A DNA stretch of 59,771 nt from positions 36,744-96,514 of the forward strand of contig DLCH01000074.1 in NCBI GenBank assembly GCA_002480525.1. Direction: 5' to 3'. How positions within the stretch are numbered: the first letter of the stretch is position 1; each line of letters begins with the position of its first letter. Origin of the DNA: Gammaproteobacteria bacterium UBA7803 (GTDB lineage: Bacteria > Pseudomonadota > Gammaproteobacteria > Pseudomonadales > Azotimanducaceae). The translations under genes and the position numbers were made by a program. The notes beneath the pieces are model-generated. The model was given only the letters and a program-made list of their open reading frames with translations, searched no databases and was not told the DNA's origin. Shown here in pieces: positions 40,845 through 49,278 of this stretch.

Positions 40845-40869
40845 TGTGGGAGCGATCTCCAGATCGCGA
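40845..40869. repeat. Single REP-like palindrome
   Basis: TGTGGGAGCGATCTCC followed by AGATCGCGA forms the stem GCGATCT-CC-AGATCGC (40852-40867). The leading GTGGGAGCG and trailing TCGCGA match the layout of the units at 1-120 (GTAGGAGCGGCC...GGCCGCGA) although the stem bases differ, as in REP families. It sits in the yebC-ruvC gap. Confidence 0.65.
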
Positions 40870-40883
40870 TCTCCGGAGGGCCA

Positions 40884-41390
40884 TTGACCCCCACCCGCAT
40901 CCTCGGCATCGACCCGGGCTCCCGGGTCACGGGCTACGGCGTCGTCGAGCTCGGCCCCCGGGGCGCCGCCTACGTCGCCAGCGGCTGCATCCGGCCCGCC
41001 CGGGGCGCCTTCGTCGACCGCCTGGGCGAGATCTATCACGGAGTGGCGAGCCTGATCGCCGAGCACGCGCCGGATCAGGTCGCCATCGAGGAGGTGTTCC
41101 TGGCGTCCAACCCGGCTTCCGCGCTCAAGCTCGGGCAGGCCCGGGGGGCTGCCATCGCGGCGGCGGTGGGCGCGGGACTGCCGGTGGCCGAGTACGGCGC
41201 GAGGACCGTGAAGCTCGCCGTGGTGGGCACCGGGCGGGCGTCGAAGGCCCAGGTTCAGCACATGGTGCGGGTGCTGCTGGCGCTGCCCGGCAGCCCCGCG
41301 GCGGACGCGGCGGACGCGCTTGCGATTGCCATTTGTCACGTCAATACTGCGCGCTTGCAACCGTCCCGGGATTCCTCGCCAGGTTCATGA
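40884..41390 (+). CDS. ruvC: Holliday junction resolvase RuvC
   Basis: A 168-residue RNase H-fold endonuclease with the catalytic acidic residues in ILGIDPGSRVTGYG, VAIEEVFLA and DAADALAIAICH. It cuts Holliday junctions delivered by RuvAB. The start is TTG at 40884, supported by GGAGG 4 nt upstream and by the family N-terminus TRILGIDPG. The stop overlaps the ruvA ATG (ATGA). Confidence 0.95.
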   Translation: MTPTRILGIDPGSRVTGYGVVELGPRGAAYVASGCIRPARGAFVDRLGEIYHGVASLIAEHAPDQVAIEEVFLASNPASALKLGQARGAAIAAAVGAGLPVAEYGARTVKLAVVGTGRASKAQVQHMVRVLLALPGSPAADAADALAIAICHVNTARLQPSRDSSPGS

Positions 41391-41992
41391 TCGGCCGCAT
41401 CGAAGGTCAGCTCGTCGAGATCACCGACAACGTCGTTCTGCTGGCCGTCGGTGGCGTCGGCTACGAGGTCGAGGTCACCCACGGCGTGCTCGCGGGCCTG
41501 CCCGGGCGGGACAAGGCGGTGCGCCTGTACACCCATTTCGTGGTCCGCGAGGACGCCCAGCAGCTCTACGGCTTCGGTTCCCGCGGCGAACGGGATCTGT
41601 TCCGGGTGCTGATCCGCATCAGCGGGGTCGGTCCGAAGCTCGCGCTGGCGCTGATCTCCAGCATGACCCTGGCGGAGCTGGCGTCCGCCGTCCGCCACGA
41701 CGACGTGGACGTGCTGGTGCGGGTGCCCGGCGTGGGCCGCAAGAAGGCCGAGCGCCTGCTTGTGGAGCTGCGCGACAAGCTGCCGGAGACCGTGGTGCCC
41801 GAGACCGCGCCGGCCCGGCCGGCGGAGGGCATGGCCGTGCAGGAGGCCGAGCGCGCGCTGGTGGCGCTGGGTTACCGTGCGCCCGAGGCGGCGCGTCTGG
41901 TGGCCAGCGTGAAGGGCGAAGCCGAGGGCACCGAGGCCATCGTGCGCGCCGTGCTCAAGCGCGTCGCCGGGCAGACGGAGACCGCGTCGTGA
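41387..41992 (+). CDS. ruvA: Holliday junction branch-migration protein RuvA
   Basis: A 201-residue protein with the N-terminal OB-fold (MIGRIEGQLVEITDNVVLL), two helix-hairpin-helix motifs (LIRISGVGPKLALALIS and VRVPGVGRKKAERLLVEL) and the flexible C-terminal domain III that contacts RuvB (EAERALVALGYRAPEAARLV). It binds the four-way junction as a tetramer. It overlaps ruvC and ruvB by 4 bp each. Confidence 0.96.
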   Translation: MIGRIEGQLVEITDNVVLLAVGGVGYEVEVTHGVLAGLPGRDKAVRLYTHFVVREDAQQLYGFGSRGERDLFRVLIRISGVGPKLALALISSMTLAELASAVRHDDVDVLVRVPGVGRKKAERLLVELRDKLPETVVPETAPARPAEGMAVQEAERALVALGYRAPEAARLVASVKGEAEGTEAIVRAVLKRVAGQTETAS

Positions 41993-43029
41993 GCATCGAA
42001 CCGGACCGGCTGGTGGACGCCGCGACCCAGGGCGACGAGGTGCGCATCGACCGGGCGCTGCGGCCCGTGAGCCTCGGCGAATACGTTGGCCAGGACGACG
42101 TCCGCGAGCAGATGGACATCTTCATCCGGGCTGCCCGCGGGCGCGGTGAATCCCTGGATCACACGCTCATCTTCGGTCCGCCCGGCCTCGGCAAGACCAC
42201 CCTGGCGCACATCATCGCCCACGAGATGGGTGTGGCGCTCAAGTCCACCTCCGGGCCGGTGCTGGAGCGACCCGCCGAGCTGGCCGCGATGCTGACCAAC
42301 CTGGAAGCGGGCGACGTGCTGTTCGTCGACGAGATTCACCGCCTGAGCCCGGTGGTGGAGGAGATCCTCTATCCGGCGATGGAGGACTATCAGATCGACA
42401 TCCTGATCGGCGAGGGTCCGGCGGCGCGCTCGCTGAAGCTCGATCTGCCGCGCTTCACCCTGGTGGGCGCCACTACCCGCGCGGGTCTGCTGACCTCGCC
42501 GCTGCGGGACCGGTTCGGCATCGTGCAACGTTTGGAGTTCTATACGGTCGAACAGCTCAGCCGGATCGTGCTGCGCTCGGCGGGCAAGCTGGGCCTGTCG
42601 ATCCGTGACGACGGCGCCGGCGAGGTGGCACGCCGCTCCCGGGGCACGCCGCGCATCGCCAACCGGCTGCTGCGGCGGGTGCGGGATTTCGCCGAGGTGC
42701 GCGCCGACGGCGTGGTCACCCGGGAAGTCGCCGACCAGGCGCTGAACATGCTCAACGTTGACCGGGAGGGGTTCGACGCCATGGACCGGCGGCTGCTGGA
42801 AACCATCATCGACAAATTCTCCGGGGGGCCCGTGGGCCTGGACTCCCTGGCTGCGGCCATCAGCGAGGAACGGGACACCATCGAGGACGTGCTGGAGCCG
42901 TATCTGATCCAGCAGGGCTATCTGATGCGCACGCCCCGGGGCCGCGTGGTCACCGATCAGGCGTATCTGCATTTCGGCCTGGCCCGGCCGTCGTCGGGCG
43001 GCGGCCAGCCCGCGCTCGATCTCGACTGA
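41989..43029 (+). CDS. ruvB: Holliday junction DNA helicase RuvB
   Basis: A 346-residue AAA+ motor with Walker A GPPGLGKTTLAH, Walker B DVLFVDEIHRL, sensor 1 LVGATTRAGLL with the Arg finger in SPLRDRFG, and the C-terminal winged helix (EPYLIQQGYLMRTPRGRV). It drives branch migration with RuvA. GTG at 41989 overlaps the ruvA stop. The ybgC gene that often follows ruvB is absent; a repeat-filled gap leads to tolQ. Confidence 0.97.
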   Translation: MSIEPDRLVDAATQGDEVRIDRALRPVSLGEYVGQDDVREQMDIFIRAARGRGESLDHTLIFGPPGLGKTTLAHIIAHEMGVALKSTSGPVLERPAELAAMLTNLEAGDVLFVDEIHRLSPVVEEILYPAMEDYQIDILIGEGPAARSLKLDLPRFTLVGATTRAGLLTSPLRDRFGIVQRLEFYTVEQLSRIVLRSAGKLGLSIRDDGAGEVARRSRGTPRIANRLLRRVRDFAEVRADGVVTREVADQALNMLNVDREGFDAMDRRLLETIIDKFSGGPVGLDSLAAAISEERDTIEDVLEPYLIQQGYLMRTPRGRVVTDQAYLHFGLARPSSGGGQPALDLD

Positions 43030-43050
43030 CCCCGTGCGCGCCCCGGCGCG

Positions 43051-43125
43051 CGTCGACCGGACACGCATCGACCGAGCGGGAATCGACCGAAGGCGACTTG
43101 GCCAAAAGGTGAATTGACCGAAGGA
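43051..43125. repeat. Degenerate 15-bp tandem repeat in the ruvB-tolQ gap
   Basis: Five consecutive 15-bp units begin at 43051, 43066, 43081, 43096 and 43111. Four share the core TYGACCG; the fourth is diverged. The array follows a GC hairpin (CGCGCC-CC-GGCGCG, 43037-43050) just after ruvB and reaches to the tolQ ribosome-binding site. Confidence 0.7.
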
Positions 43126-43143
43126 ACGGACGAGGAGACCCCA

Positions 43144-43824
43144 TTGCCCGAACAGCTTTCCATATTCGAGCTCATCGCCAACGCGAGCCCACTGGTGCAG
43201 CTCGTCATGCTGCTGCTGCTGCTGGCGTCGCTGATCTCCTGGGTGATGATCTTCCAGCGCTGGTTCTTCCTGCGCCGGGTGCAGGGCGAGATCGAGGACT
43301 TCGAGGACCACTTCTGGAGCGGCATCGACCTGCGCCAGCTCTACGGCGAGCTGGCCGACGAGGACGCCCTCACCGGCATCGAGACGGCGTTCGTGGCGGG
43401 TTTCAAGGAGTTCACCCGGCTGTCCGAGGACGGGTCCGGGGATCCCGACGCGATCATGCAGGGCGTGCAGCGGGCGATGCGCATCGCGCTGACCCGGGAG
43501 GAGGAGCGCCTGGAGACCCATCTGCCGTTTCTCGCCACGGTGGGCTCCACGAGCCCCTACGTCGGCCTGTTCGGCACGGTGTGGGGCATCATGAACTCGT
43601 TCCGCAGCCTGGCGAACATGACCCAGGCGACGCTGGCGTCGGTGGCGCCCGGCATCTCGGAAGCGCTGGTCGCCACCGCCATGGGGCTGTTCGCGGCGAT
43701 TCCCGCGGTGATCGGCTACAACCGGTTCTCCGCCCGGGTCGAGGCGCTGATGAACCGCTACGAGGCGTTCAGCGAGGAACTGCAGGGCATTCTGCACCGC
43801 GTGGCGCACGCGCGGCAGGGTTGA
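43144..43824 (+). CDS. tolQ: Tol-Pal system proton channel subunit TolQ
   Basis: A 226-residue inner-membrane protein with three helices (about residues 15-38, 135-158, 165-190) and the ExbB/TolQ signatures TVGSTSPYVGLFGTVWGIM and ATAMGLFAAIPAVIGYN. With TolR it turns the proton gradient into motion that drives TolA. TTG at 43144 is chosen: GAGGAG lies 6-7 nt upstream and it aligns with the start of E. coli TolQ. An in-frame TTG at 43114 would add 10 acidic residues. Confidence 0.95.
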   Translation: MPEQLSIFELIANASPLVQLVMLLLLLASLISWVMIFQRWFFLRRVQGEIEDFEDHFWSGIDLRQLYGELADEDALTGIETAFVAGFKEFTRLSEDGSGDPDAIMQGVQRAMRIALTREEERLETHLPFLATVGSTSPYVGLFGTVWGIMNSFRSLANMTQATLASVAPGISEALVATAMGLFAAIPAVIGYNRFSARVEALMNRYEAFSEELQGILHRVAHARQG

Positions 43825-43836
43825 GCGGAGACGGCG

Positions 43837-44274
43837 ATGGCCAAACGTCGCAGACCCATGTCGGAGATCAACGTCGTGCCCTACATCGACGTGATGCTCG
43901 TGCTGCTCGTCATCTTCATGGCCACGGCGCCGCTGCTCACCCAGGGCGTGGTGGTGGATCTGCCCGACGCGCCGTCGGAGCCGGTGGAGAGCGACCAGGA
44001 GGACCCGCTGGTCGTGTCGGTGCGCAGCGACGGCGCCATCTTCGTCAACCTGGGCATCCAGAACGCCGACGACGAAGGCACCCGGGTGACCATCTACTCG
44101 CTGGAGGACCAGGCGGGCAAGATTCTCAACGCGCGCCCGGACGTCCCGGTGTTCGTCAAGGCGGATCACCAGCTCGACTACGGCACGGTGATCCGGGTGA
44201 TGACGGCTCTGCAGAAGGCGGGGGCCGGCAGCGTGGGCCTGATCACCGAACCGCCGGACCTGTCGGAAGGCTGA
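43837..44274 (+). CDS. tolR: Tol-Pal system protein TolR
   Basis: A 145-residue ExbD/TolR protein with a single N-terminal helix (about residues 16-37) containing the essential Asp in VVPYIDVMLVLLVIFM and a periplasmic domain ending GSVGLITEPPDL. It forms the stator with TolQ. The start, MAKRRRPMSEINVVPYID, is typical. It lies 12 bp after tolQ and 6 bp before tolA. Confidence 0.96.
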   Translation: MAKRRRPMSEINVVPYIDVMLVLLVIFMATAPLLTQGVVVDLPDAPSEPVESDQEDPLVVSVRSDGAIFVNLGIQNADDEGTRVTIYSLEDQAGKILNARPDVPVFVKADHQLDYGTVIRVMTALQKAGAGSVGLITEPPDLSEG

Positions 44275-44280
44275 CCGGCC

Positions 44281-45045
44281 GTGTTCGACGCGATCCGTCA
44301 GTACAGCGTGCCGCTGGTGCTGGCCCTGGTGCTCCACGGCCTCGCCGGCATGGCGCTGTACGCCAACTGGAACCCGACGGACCGGGAGAAGCGCATCATC
44401 GAGCCGCCGAGAGCGGTGCAGTCGTCGCTGATCGTGCTGGAGCCCGAGCCGGCGCCGGCCCGCACGCCGCCGGCCCAGCCGAAACCCCAGCCGAAGCCGG
44501 AGCCCGCCCAGCCGAAACCCGATCCGGCGGCGGAGCAGGCGAAACGCGAGGCCGAAGCGAAGCGCGAAGCGGAAGCGAAACGCCAGGCGGAAGCGCAACG
44601 CGACGCGGAGCGTCGCGCGGCGGAGGAACGGGCGCGCCAGGAAGCCGAGGCGCGGCACCAGCGCCTGGACGAGCTCGCCCGGTCGGCCTTCGAAGAAGCC
44701 CTGGAGAGCGAGGCGTCGGAGCTGGCCGCCTCGGAAGCCGCCCAGGCCGAGGCGGTGGCGCAATCCTACCGGCGCGGTATCTACGAGGCCGTGGTGGCGA
44801 ACTGGTCGCGGCCGCCGTCGGCCCGCAACCGCATGGAGGCCGAGCTGCTGGTCGAGCTGGTTCCCACCGGCGACGTGGTGTCGGTGACGGTGATCGAGTC
44901 CAGCGGCAATGCGGCCTTCGACCGGTCGGCTGAGGCCGCGGTGCGCAAGGCCAGAAACTTCGAGGTGCCGAAGGACCCGGACATCTTCGAAGCCCACTTT
45001 CGACGATTTACCCTGTTGTTCAGACCGGAGGACCTGTTGCGGTGA
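44281..45045 (+). CDS. tolA: Cell envelope integrity protein TolA (short form)
   Basis: A 254-residue TolA. One N-terminal helix (about residues 10-24, SVPLVLALVLHGLAGMALY) is followed by a Pro/Lys linker (QPKPQPKPEPAQPKP), an Ala/Glu/Lys/Arg helical stalk (about 85-150) and a C-terminal TonB-like domain (ELVPTGDVVSVTVIESSGN, FDRSAEAAVRKA). It bridges the membranes to TolB and Pal. It is much shorter than the 421-residue E. coli protein, mostly in the stalk. The start is GTG; the stop overlaps the tolB GTG. Confidence 0.93.
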   Translation: MFDAIRQYSVPLVLALVLHGLAGMALYANWNPTDREKRIIEPPRAVQSSLIVLEPEPAPARTPPAQPKPQPKPEPAQPKPDPAAEQAKREAEAKREAEAKRQAEAQRDAERRAAEERARQEAEARHQRLDELARSAFEEALESEASELAASEAAQAEAVAQSYRRGIYEAVVANWSRPPSARNRMEAELLVELVPTGDVVSVTVIESSGNAAFDRSAEAAVRKARNFEVPKDPDIFEAHFRRFTLLFRPEDLLR

Positions 45046-46367
45046 GCGGAAAAGCGGTTTTGATTCTTCTCCTCACAGCGGTGTTCCTGCCCGCCGGCGC
45101 CGGCGCGGCGGAGAGCCTCGACACCATCATCATCGACGAGGGTTACGACAAGCAGACCCGGATCGCCGTGGTGCCCTTCCAGAAGGGGCCCGAGTTCGCC
45201 GGCGAGGCGGAGATGGCCGATATCGTCGCCTTCGACCTGTCCCGCAGCGGCCAGTTCGCGCCGCTGGAGCGGGACAACATGCTGTCGCTGCCGGGCCGGC
45301 CGGAGCAGGTGCTGTTCCGCGACTGGCGCGTGCTCGGCATGGAGTACGTGGTGATCGGCAACCTGCAGACCCAGTCCAGCGGCGACACCCGAGTGCGCTT
45401 CTGGCTGTTCGACGTGGTCAACGGCCGGCAGATGCTGGCGGGCGAGGTGACCGGCACCCGGGCGCAGTGGCGCGACATGGCCCACGAGATCGCCGACGAC
45501 CTGTTCGAGGCGATCACCGGCATCCGCGGCGCGTTCGCCACCAAGATCCTCTACGTGCTGTCCCAGAACGCCGGCTCGCCGGCGGCGCGCTACTCCCTGG
45601 AAATGGCCGATTCCGACGGCGAGCGCTCGCGCACGCTGGTGTCGTCCGACCAGCCGATCATGTCGCCGAGCTGGGCGCCGGACGGCCGCCGGGTGGCCTA
45701 CGTCACCTGGCAGAACGATCGCCAGATCATCGTGGTGCTCGATCTGACGACGGGTCAGCGGGAGACCTACTCGCGCTTCAGCGGCATCAACGGCTCGCCG
45801 GTGTTCTCCCCCGACGGCCGCAGCCTGGTGATGGTGCTGTCCCGGGACGGCAACCCCGAGATCTACGTCATGAACCTGGCGGACCGCAGCCTGCGCCGGC
45901 TGACCCGCCACTACGCCATCGACACCGAGCCGAGCTTCTCGCCGGACGGCCGCTACGTGATCTTCACCTCGGACCGGGTCGGCGCGCCCCAGATCTACCG
46001 CATCGAGCTCGCCACCAACGAGCTGGAGCGGCTCACCTGGGAAGGCGGCTACAACGCCCGGGCCCGGCTGCTGCCGGACGGCCGGCATCTGGTGTACGTG
46101 CACCGCCGCAACGGCCGGGACTACATCGCCTGGCACGATCTCGAGCGCGACGACGTGCGGGTGCTCACCGGCACCTCGCTGGGGCAGGACGAGTCGCCGT
46201 CCCTGGCCCCGAACGGCACGATGCTAATGTATGCGACCTTGGATCGGGGTCGAGGTATACTGGCGGTCGTCTCGATCGACGGCAGGGTCAAGTATCGCCT
46301 CCCGTCCTCCTCGGGAGACGTCCGGGAGCCGGCCTGGTCTCCCTATCTCGATTTCAGGATGTTGTGA
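45042..46367 (+). CDS. tolB: Tol-Pal system beta-propeller protein TolB
   Basis: A 441-residue periplasmic protein with a signal peptide (VLILLLTAVFLPAGAGA), an N-terminal domain (about residues 25-165) and a C-terminal six-bladed propeller. Propeller blades repeat SWAPDGRRVAYVT, VFSPDGRSLVMVL and SFSPDGRYVIFTS. It binds Pal and TolA. GTG at 45042 overlaps the tolA stop as GTGA. Confidence 0.96.
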   Translation: MSGKAVLILLLTAVFLPAGAGAAESLDTIIIDEGYDKQTRIAVVPFQKGPEFAGEAEMADIVAFDLSRSGQFAPLERDNMLSLPGRPEQVLFRDWRVLGMEYVVIGNLQTQSSGDTRVRFWLFDVVNGRQMLAGEVTGTRAQWRDMAHEIADDLFEAITGIRGAFATKILYVLSQNAGSPAARYSLEMADSDGERSRTLVSSDQPIMSPSWAPDGRRVAYVTWQNDRQIIVVLDLTTGQRETYSRFSGINGSPVFSPDGRSLVMVLSRDGNPEIYVMNLADRSLRRLTRHYAIDTEPSFSPDGRYVIFTSDRVGAPQIYRIELATNELERLTWEGGYNARARLLPDGRHLVYVHRRNGRDYIAWHDLERDDVRVLTGTSLGQDESPSLAPNGTMLMYATLDRGRGILAVVSIDGRVKYRLPSSSGDVREPAWSPYLDFRML

Positions 46368-46426
46368 CCCGTTCCCGCGACTCGGACGCGCGCTTCGACG
46401 ACAAACCGTCATGGCCGTCGAGGCGG

Positions 46427-46456
46427 CCGGACGGGACGCGACCGGACGGGGCTCGA
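46427..46456. repeat. Two-unit 15-bp tandem repeat in the tolB-pal gap
   Basis: CCGGACGGGACGCGA (46427-46441) is followed directly by CCGGACGGGGCTCGA (46442-46456), two mismatches apart. It lies in the 142-bp gap between tolB and pal, which holds no gene. Confidence 0.6.
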
Positions 46457-46509
46457 CACGACAGCGCAACGACAACAACGCCATGGACACAGGGCAATTG
46501 GAGCGTTTC

Positions 46510-47052
46510 ATGACTAAGCAGTGGCTTCGGACCTTCCTGGTACTCCTCGTCGGCAGCGTGGTGCTCGCCGGCTGTGCGGGTACCGGCACCCAGCGCCAGC
46601 CGACGGAGCCGTCGGAGGAGCCGGTGGAGACCCCGGACACCACGACGGCGCCCGTGGCGCCGCCGGCCCAGACGCCGGAGGTGGACGAGAACCGCAATCC
46701 CTACATCCCGGGCACCACCCGGCTGATGGATCGGGTGTTTTATTTCGGCTTCGACCAGTCCGTGCTGAGCCCGGACGACCTGGCGACGCTGGAGATGCAC
46801 GCCACGTTCCTGCGCAACAATCCGGATCGCAGCATCGTGATCGAGGGCCATGCGGACGAGCGGGGCACCCGTGAGTACAACCTGGCGCTCGGCGAGCGCC
46901 GCGCCGACTCGATCCGTTCCTTCCTGGTGTCCGCCGGCGTTTCGCCCCGGCAGATGGAAATCGTCAGCTACGGCGAGGAGCGTCCCGAGGACCCCGGTCA
47001 CGACGAGTCGGCCTGGTCGCGTAATCGCCGGGCCGTGCTCATCTATCGTTGA
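46510..47052 (+). CDS. pal: Peptidoglycan-associated lipoprotein Pal
   Basis: A 180-residue outer-membrane lipoprotein. The signal (FLVLLVGSVVLAGC) ends in the lipobox LAGC with Cys22. A Pro/Thr/Glu linker (about 30-65) leads to the OmpA-like peptidoglycan-binding domain with YFGFDQSVLS, IEGHADERGTREYN and LGERRADSIRSFL. ATG at 46510 has GGAG 6 nt upstream; an earlier in-frame ATG at 46483 would spoil the signal peptide. It is separated from tolB by 142 bp, a long gap for this cluster, and may have its own promoter. Confidence 0.95.
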   Translation: MTKQWLRTFLVLLVGSVVLAGCAGTGTQRQPTEPSEEPVETPDTTTAPVAPPAQTPEVDENRNPYIPGTTRLMDRVFYFGFDQSVLSPDDLATLEMHATFLRNNPDRSIVIEGHADERGTREYNLALGERRADSIRSFLVSAGVSPRQMEIVSYGEERPEDPGHDESAWSRNRRAVLIYR

Positions 47053-47057
47053 GGCTC

Positions 47058-47906
47058 ATGAAGGTACCAACCACGACATCACGATTGCTGGCGCTGGCGT
47101 GCGGCGCCGGCCTCTGCCTGCTCACCGGCGCGGCCGCGGCGGCCGTGCCGGTCGAGGAGTCCGTGCCGTCCTCCGGCGCCGAGCCGGCGCGCACCGCGCC
47201 GCCCCCGGCGCCGGCCCGGGACGCCGTCGACAGCCGGGCCATGAGCGGCGGCGACGCCGAGTCCGGCCGCCTCAGTCAGCTCTTCTATCAGATCCAGGTG
47301 CTGCAGCAGGAAGTGCAGGCCCTGCGCGGCATGGTCGAGGAGCAGGGCTACCGCCTCGACCGGCTGGCCCGGGACCAGCAGGAGCAGTACCTCGATCTGG
47401 ACCGGCGCATGCAGGCCGTGCGCGACGGCGGCGGCCGCGCGCCGATCGGCGGTTCGTCCGCCGGCGGCGGGTCGCCGGCCGGCGGATCGTCCGCTGGCGC
47501 GAGCCCGGGTCCGGCGTCGGCCGGCGGCGGGTCGGGGTCGGAGCGCGAGGCCTACGCGGCCGCCTTCGATCTCATGAAGGACCGGCAGTTCGAGGCCTCC
47601 GCCCAGGCGTTCCAGGCGCTGATCGAGGACTATCCGAACGGGGCGTACACGCCCAACGCGTTCTACTGGCTCGGCGAGCTGCATCTGGCCGCGGACGACG
47701 ACGAAGCGGCGCGGCAGGCGTTCGCCCAGGTGGTGAACCTGTATCCGGATCACCAGAAGGTGCCGGACGCGCTCTACAAGCTGGGCGTGGCCCATCACCG
47801 GCTGGGCGACGTGGCCCGTGCCCGGGAATACCTGAACCGGGTCCGCAACGAGTTTCCCCAGTCCTCCGCGGCCGGCCTGGCGCAGACCTACCTGGCGGAG
47901 CTGTAG
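47058..47906 (+). CDS. cpoB: Cell division coordinator CpoB (YbgF)
   Basis: A 282-residue periplasmic protein with a signal peptide (LLALACGAGLCLLTGAAAAA), a coiled coil (about residues 70-120, LFYQIQVLQQEVQALRGMV), a Gly/Ser/Ala linker and C-terminal TPR repeats (AFDLMKDRQFEASAQAFQAL, NAFYWLGELHLAADD, DALYKLGVAHHRLGD). It trimerises, binds TolA and links Tol-Pal to septal peptidoglycan synthesis. ATG at 47058 is preferred over TTG at 47049, which overlaps the pal stop. Confidence 0.94.
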   Translation: MKVPTTTSRLLALACGAGLCLLTGAAAAAVPVEESVPSSGAEPARTAPPPAPARDAVDSRAMSGGDAESGRLSQLFYQIQVLQQEVQALRGMVEEQGYRLDRLARDQQEQYLDLDRRMQAVRDGGGRAPIGGSSAGGGSPAGGSSAGASPGPASAGGGSGSEREAYAAAFDLMKDRQFEASAQAFQALIEDYPNGAYTPNAFYWLGELHLAADDDEAARQAFAQVVNLYPDHQKVPDALYKLGVAHHRLGDVARAREYLNRVRNEFPQSSAAGLAQTYLAEL

Positions 47907-47928
47907 GCCCCGCCGGGCGAGTCGCGTC

Positions 47929-48576
47929 GTGTCCTCGGATCTGCGCATCACCGAGATCTTCCTGTCGCTGCAGGGCGAGACCACCTTCACCGGTCTGCCC
48001 ACGGTGTTCGTGCGTCTCACCGGCTGCCCGCTGCGCTGCGGCTACTGCGACACCGAGTACGCCTTCAGCGGCGGCACCGTGCGGCCCCTCGTGGACGTGC
48101 TCGAGGCCGTGGCCGGCTACGGCGTCCGCCACGTCACGGTCACCGGCGGCGAGCCCCTCGCCCAGCCGGGCTGCATCGGGCTGCTGACGGCCCTGTGCGA
48201 TGCCGGCTACGTGGTGTCCCTCGAGACCAGCGGCGCGCTCGACGTCTCCCGGGTGGACCCGCGGGTCGTCAAGATCGTCGACGTGAAGACCCCGGGCTCC
48301 GGCGAGTCGGCCCGCAACCGCTGGGAGAACCTGGCCCATCTGGCGCCCCACGACCAGCTCAAGTTCGTGATCTGCGACCGGTCGGACTACGACTGGGCGC
48401 GGCTGAAGCTGGACGAGCTGGGGCTGTGCGAGCGGGCGGCCGAGGTGCTGTTCTCGCCGTCCACGGGCCAGCTCCCGGCCCGGGACCTGGCCGACTGGAT
48501 CGTCGCCGACCGGCTGCCGGTGCGCCTGCAGATCCAGCTTCACAAGGTGCTCTGGGGCGATGAGCCGGGACGCTGA
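47929..48576 (+). CDS. queE: 7-carboxy-7-deazaguanine synthase QueE
   Basis: A 215-residue radical SAM enzyme with the cluster motif CPLRCGYC (CX3CX2C), preceded by ITEIFLSLQGETTFTGLPTV and followed by HVTVTGGEPLAQPG, the SAM-binding GGE. It converts 6-carboxytetrahydropterin to CDG in queuosine synthesis. GTG at 47929 is the annotated start. It overlaps queC by 17 bp, so the two are co-translated. Confidence 0.95.
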   Translation: MSSDLRITEIFLSLQGETTFTGLPTVFVRLTGCPLRCGYCDTEYAFSGGTVRPLVDVLEAVAGYGVRHVTVTGGEPLAQPGCIGLLTALCDAGYVVSLETSGALDVSRVDPRVVKIVDVKTPGSGESARNRWENLAHLAPHDQLKFVICDRSDYDWARLKLDELGLCERAAEVLFSPSTGQLPARDLADWIVADRLPVRLQIQLHKVLWGDEPGR

Positions 48577-49267
48577 GGCCCCGGCAGAGGCCGCGCCGCC
48601 GCGCGCCGTGGTGCTGCTGTCCGGCGGGCTGGATTCCGCCACGGTGCTGGCCATGGCCCGGGCGGAGGGTTTCGAGTGCCACGCGCTGTCCTTCGCCTAC
48701 GGTCAGCGTCACGCCGCCGAGCTGGAAGCCGCCGCCCGGGTCGCCGAGCGCCACGGCGCGGCCAGCCACCGGGTGATGACCATCGATCTCGGCGCCTTCG
48801 GCGGATCGGCCCTGACCGACGCGGCGATCGCCGTGCCCGAGGCGCCCACCGACGGCATTCCAGTGACCTACGTGCCGGCTCGCAACACCGTGTTTCTGTC
48901 CTTCGCGCTGGCGCTGTCCGAGGTGCTCGACTGCCGGGACGTGTTCATCGGCGTGAACGCGGTGGACTATTCGGGGTATCCGGACTGCCGTCCGGAGTTC
49001 ATCCGCGCGTTCGAGGAAATGGCGGCGCTGGCCACCCGGGCCGGGGTGGAGGGCGCGCCGCTGCGCATCCATACGCCGCTGATCGATCTGCCCAAGGCCG
49101 AGATCATCCGCCGCGGGACGGCGCTCGGCGTCGACTACGCGGCGACGGTGTCCTGCTACCAGGCGGCTCCGGACGGCGCCGCCTGCGGCCGCTGCGACAG
49201 CTGCCGCCTGCGCCGGGAAGGCTTCGCCGCCGCCGGCATCGCCGATCCCACCCGCTACGCCGGCTGA
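48560..49267 (+). CDS. queC: 7-cyano-7-deazaguanine synthase QueC
   Basis: A 235-residue PP-loop ATPase. The PP-loop is LLSGGLDSATVL; VTYVPARNTVFLSFALA and GVNAVDYSGYPDCRPEFI are QueC motifs; the zinc site is CGRCDSCRLR plus an upstream Cys in TVSCYQ. It makes preQ0 from CDG and ammonia. The first dozen residues (SRDAEAPAEAAPP) are an extra disordered lead. It ends the housekeeping run and converges on the NAD-GDH gene 25 bp away. Confidence 0.95.
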   Translation: MSRDAEAPAEAAPPRAVVLLSGGLDSATVLAMARAEGFECHALSFAYGQRHAAELEAAARVAERHGAASHRVMTIDLGAFGGSALTDAAIAVPEAPTDGIPVTYVPARNTVFLSFALALSEVLDCRDVFIGVNAVDYSGYPDCRPEFIRAFEEMAALATRAGVEGAPLRIHTPLIDLPKAEIIRRGTALGVDYAATVSCYQAAPDGAACGRCDSCRLRREGFAAAGIADPTRYAG

Positions 49268-49278
49268 GCCCGCCGCCT

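Noticed and set aside
43037..43050. Intrinsic terminator after ruvB
   Set aside because: A GC hairpin (CGCGCC-CC-GGCGCG) is present but no U-tract follows, and tolQ continues in the same direction.
41872..44997. A 1041-codon minus-strand open frame opposite ruvB-tolQRA
   Set aside because: Antisense to conserved genes and lacking any domain.
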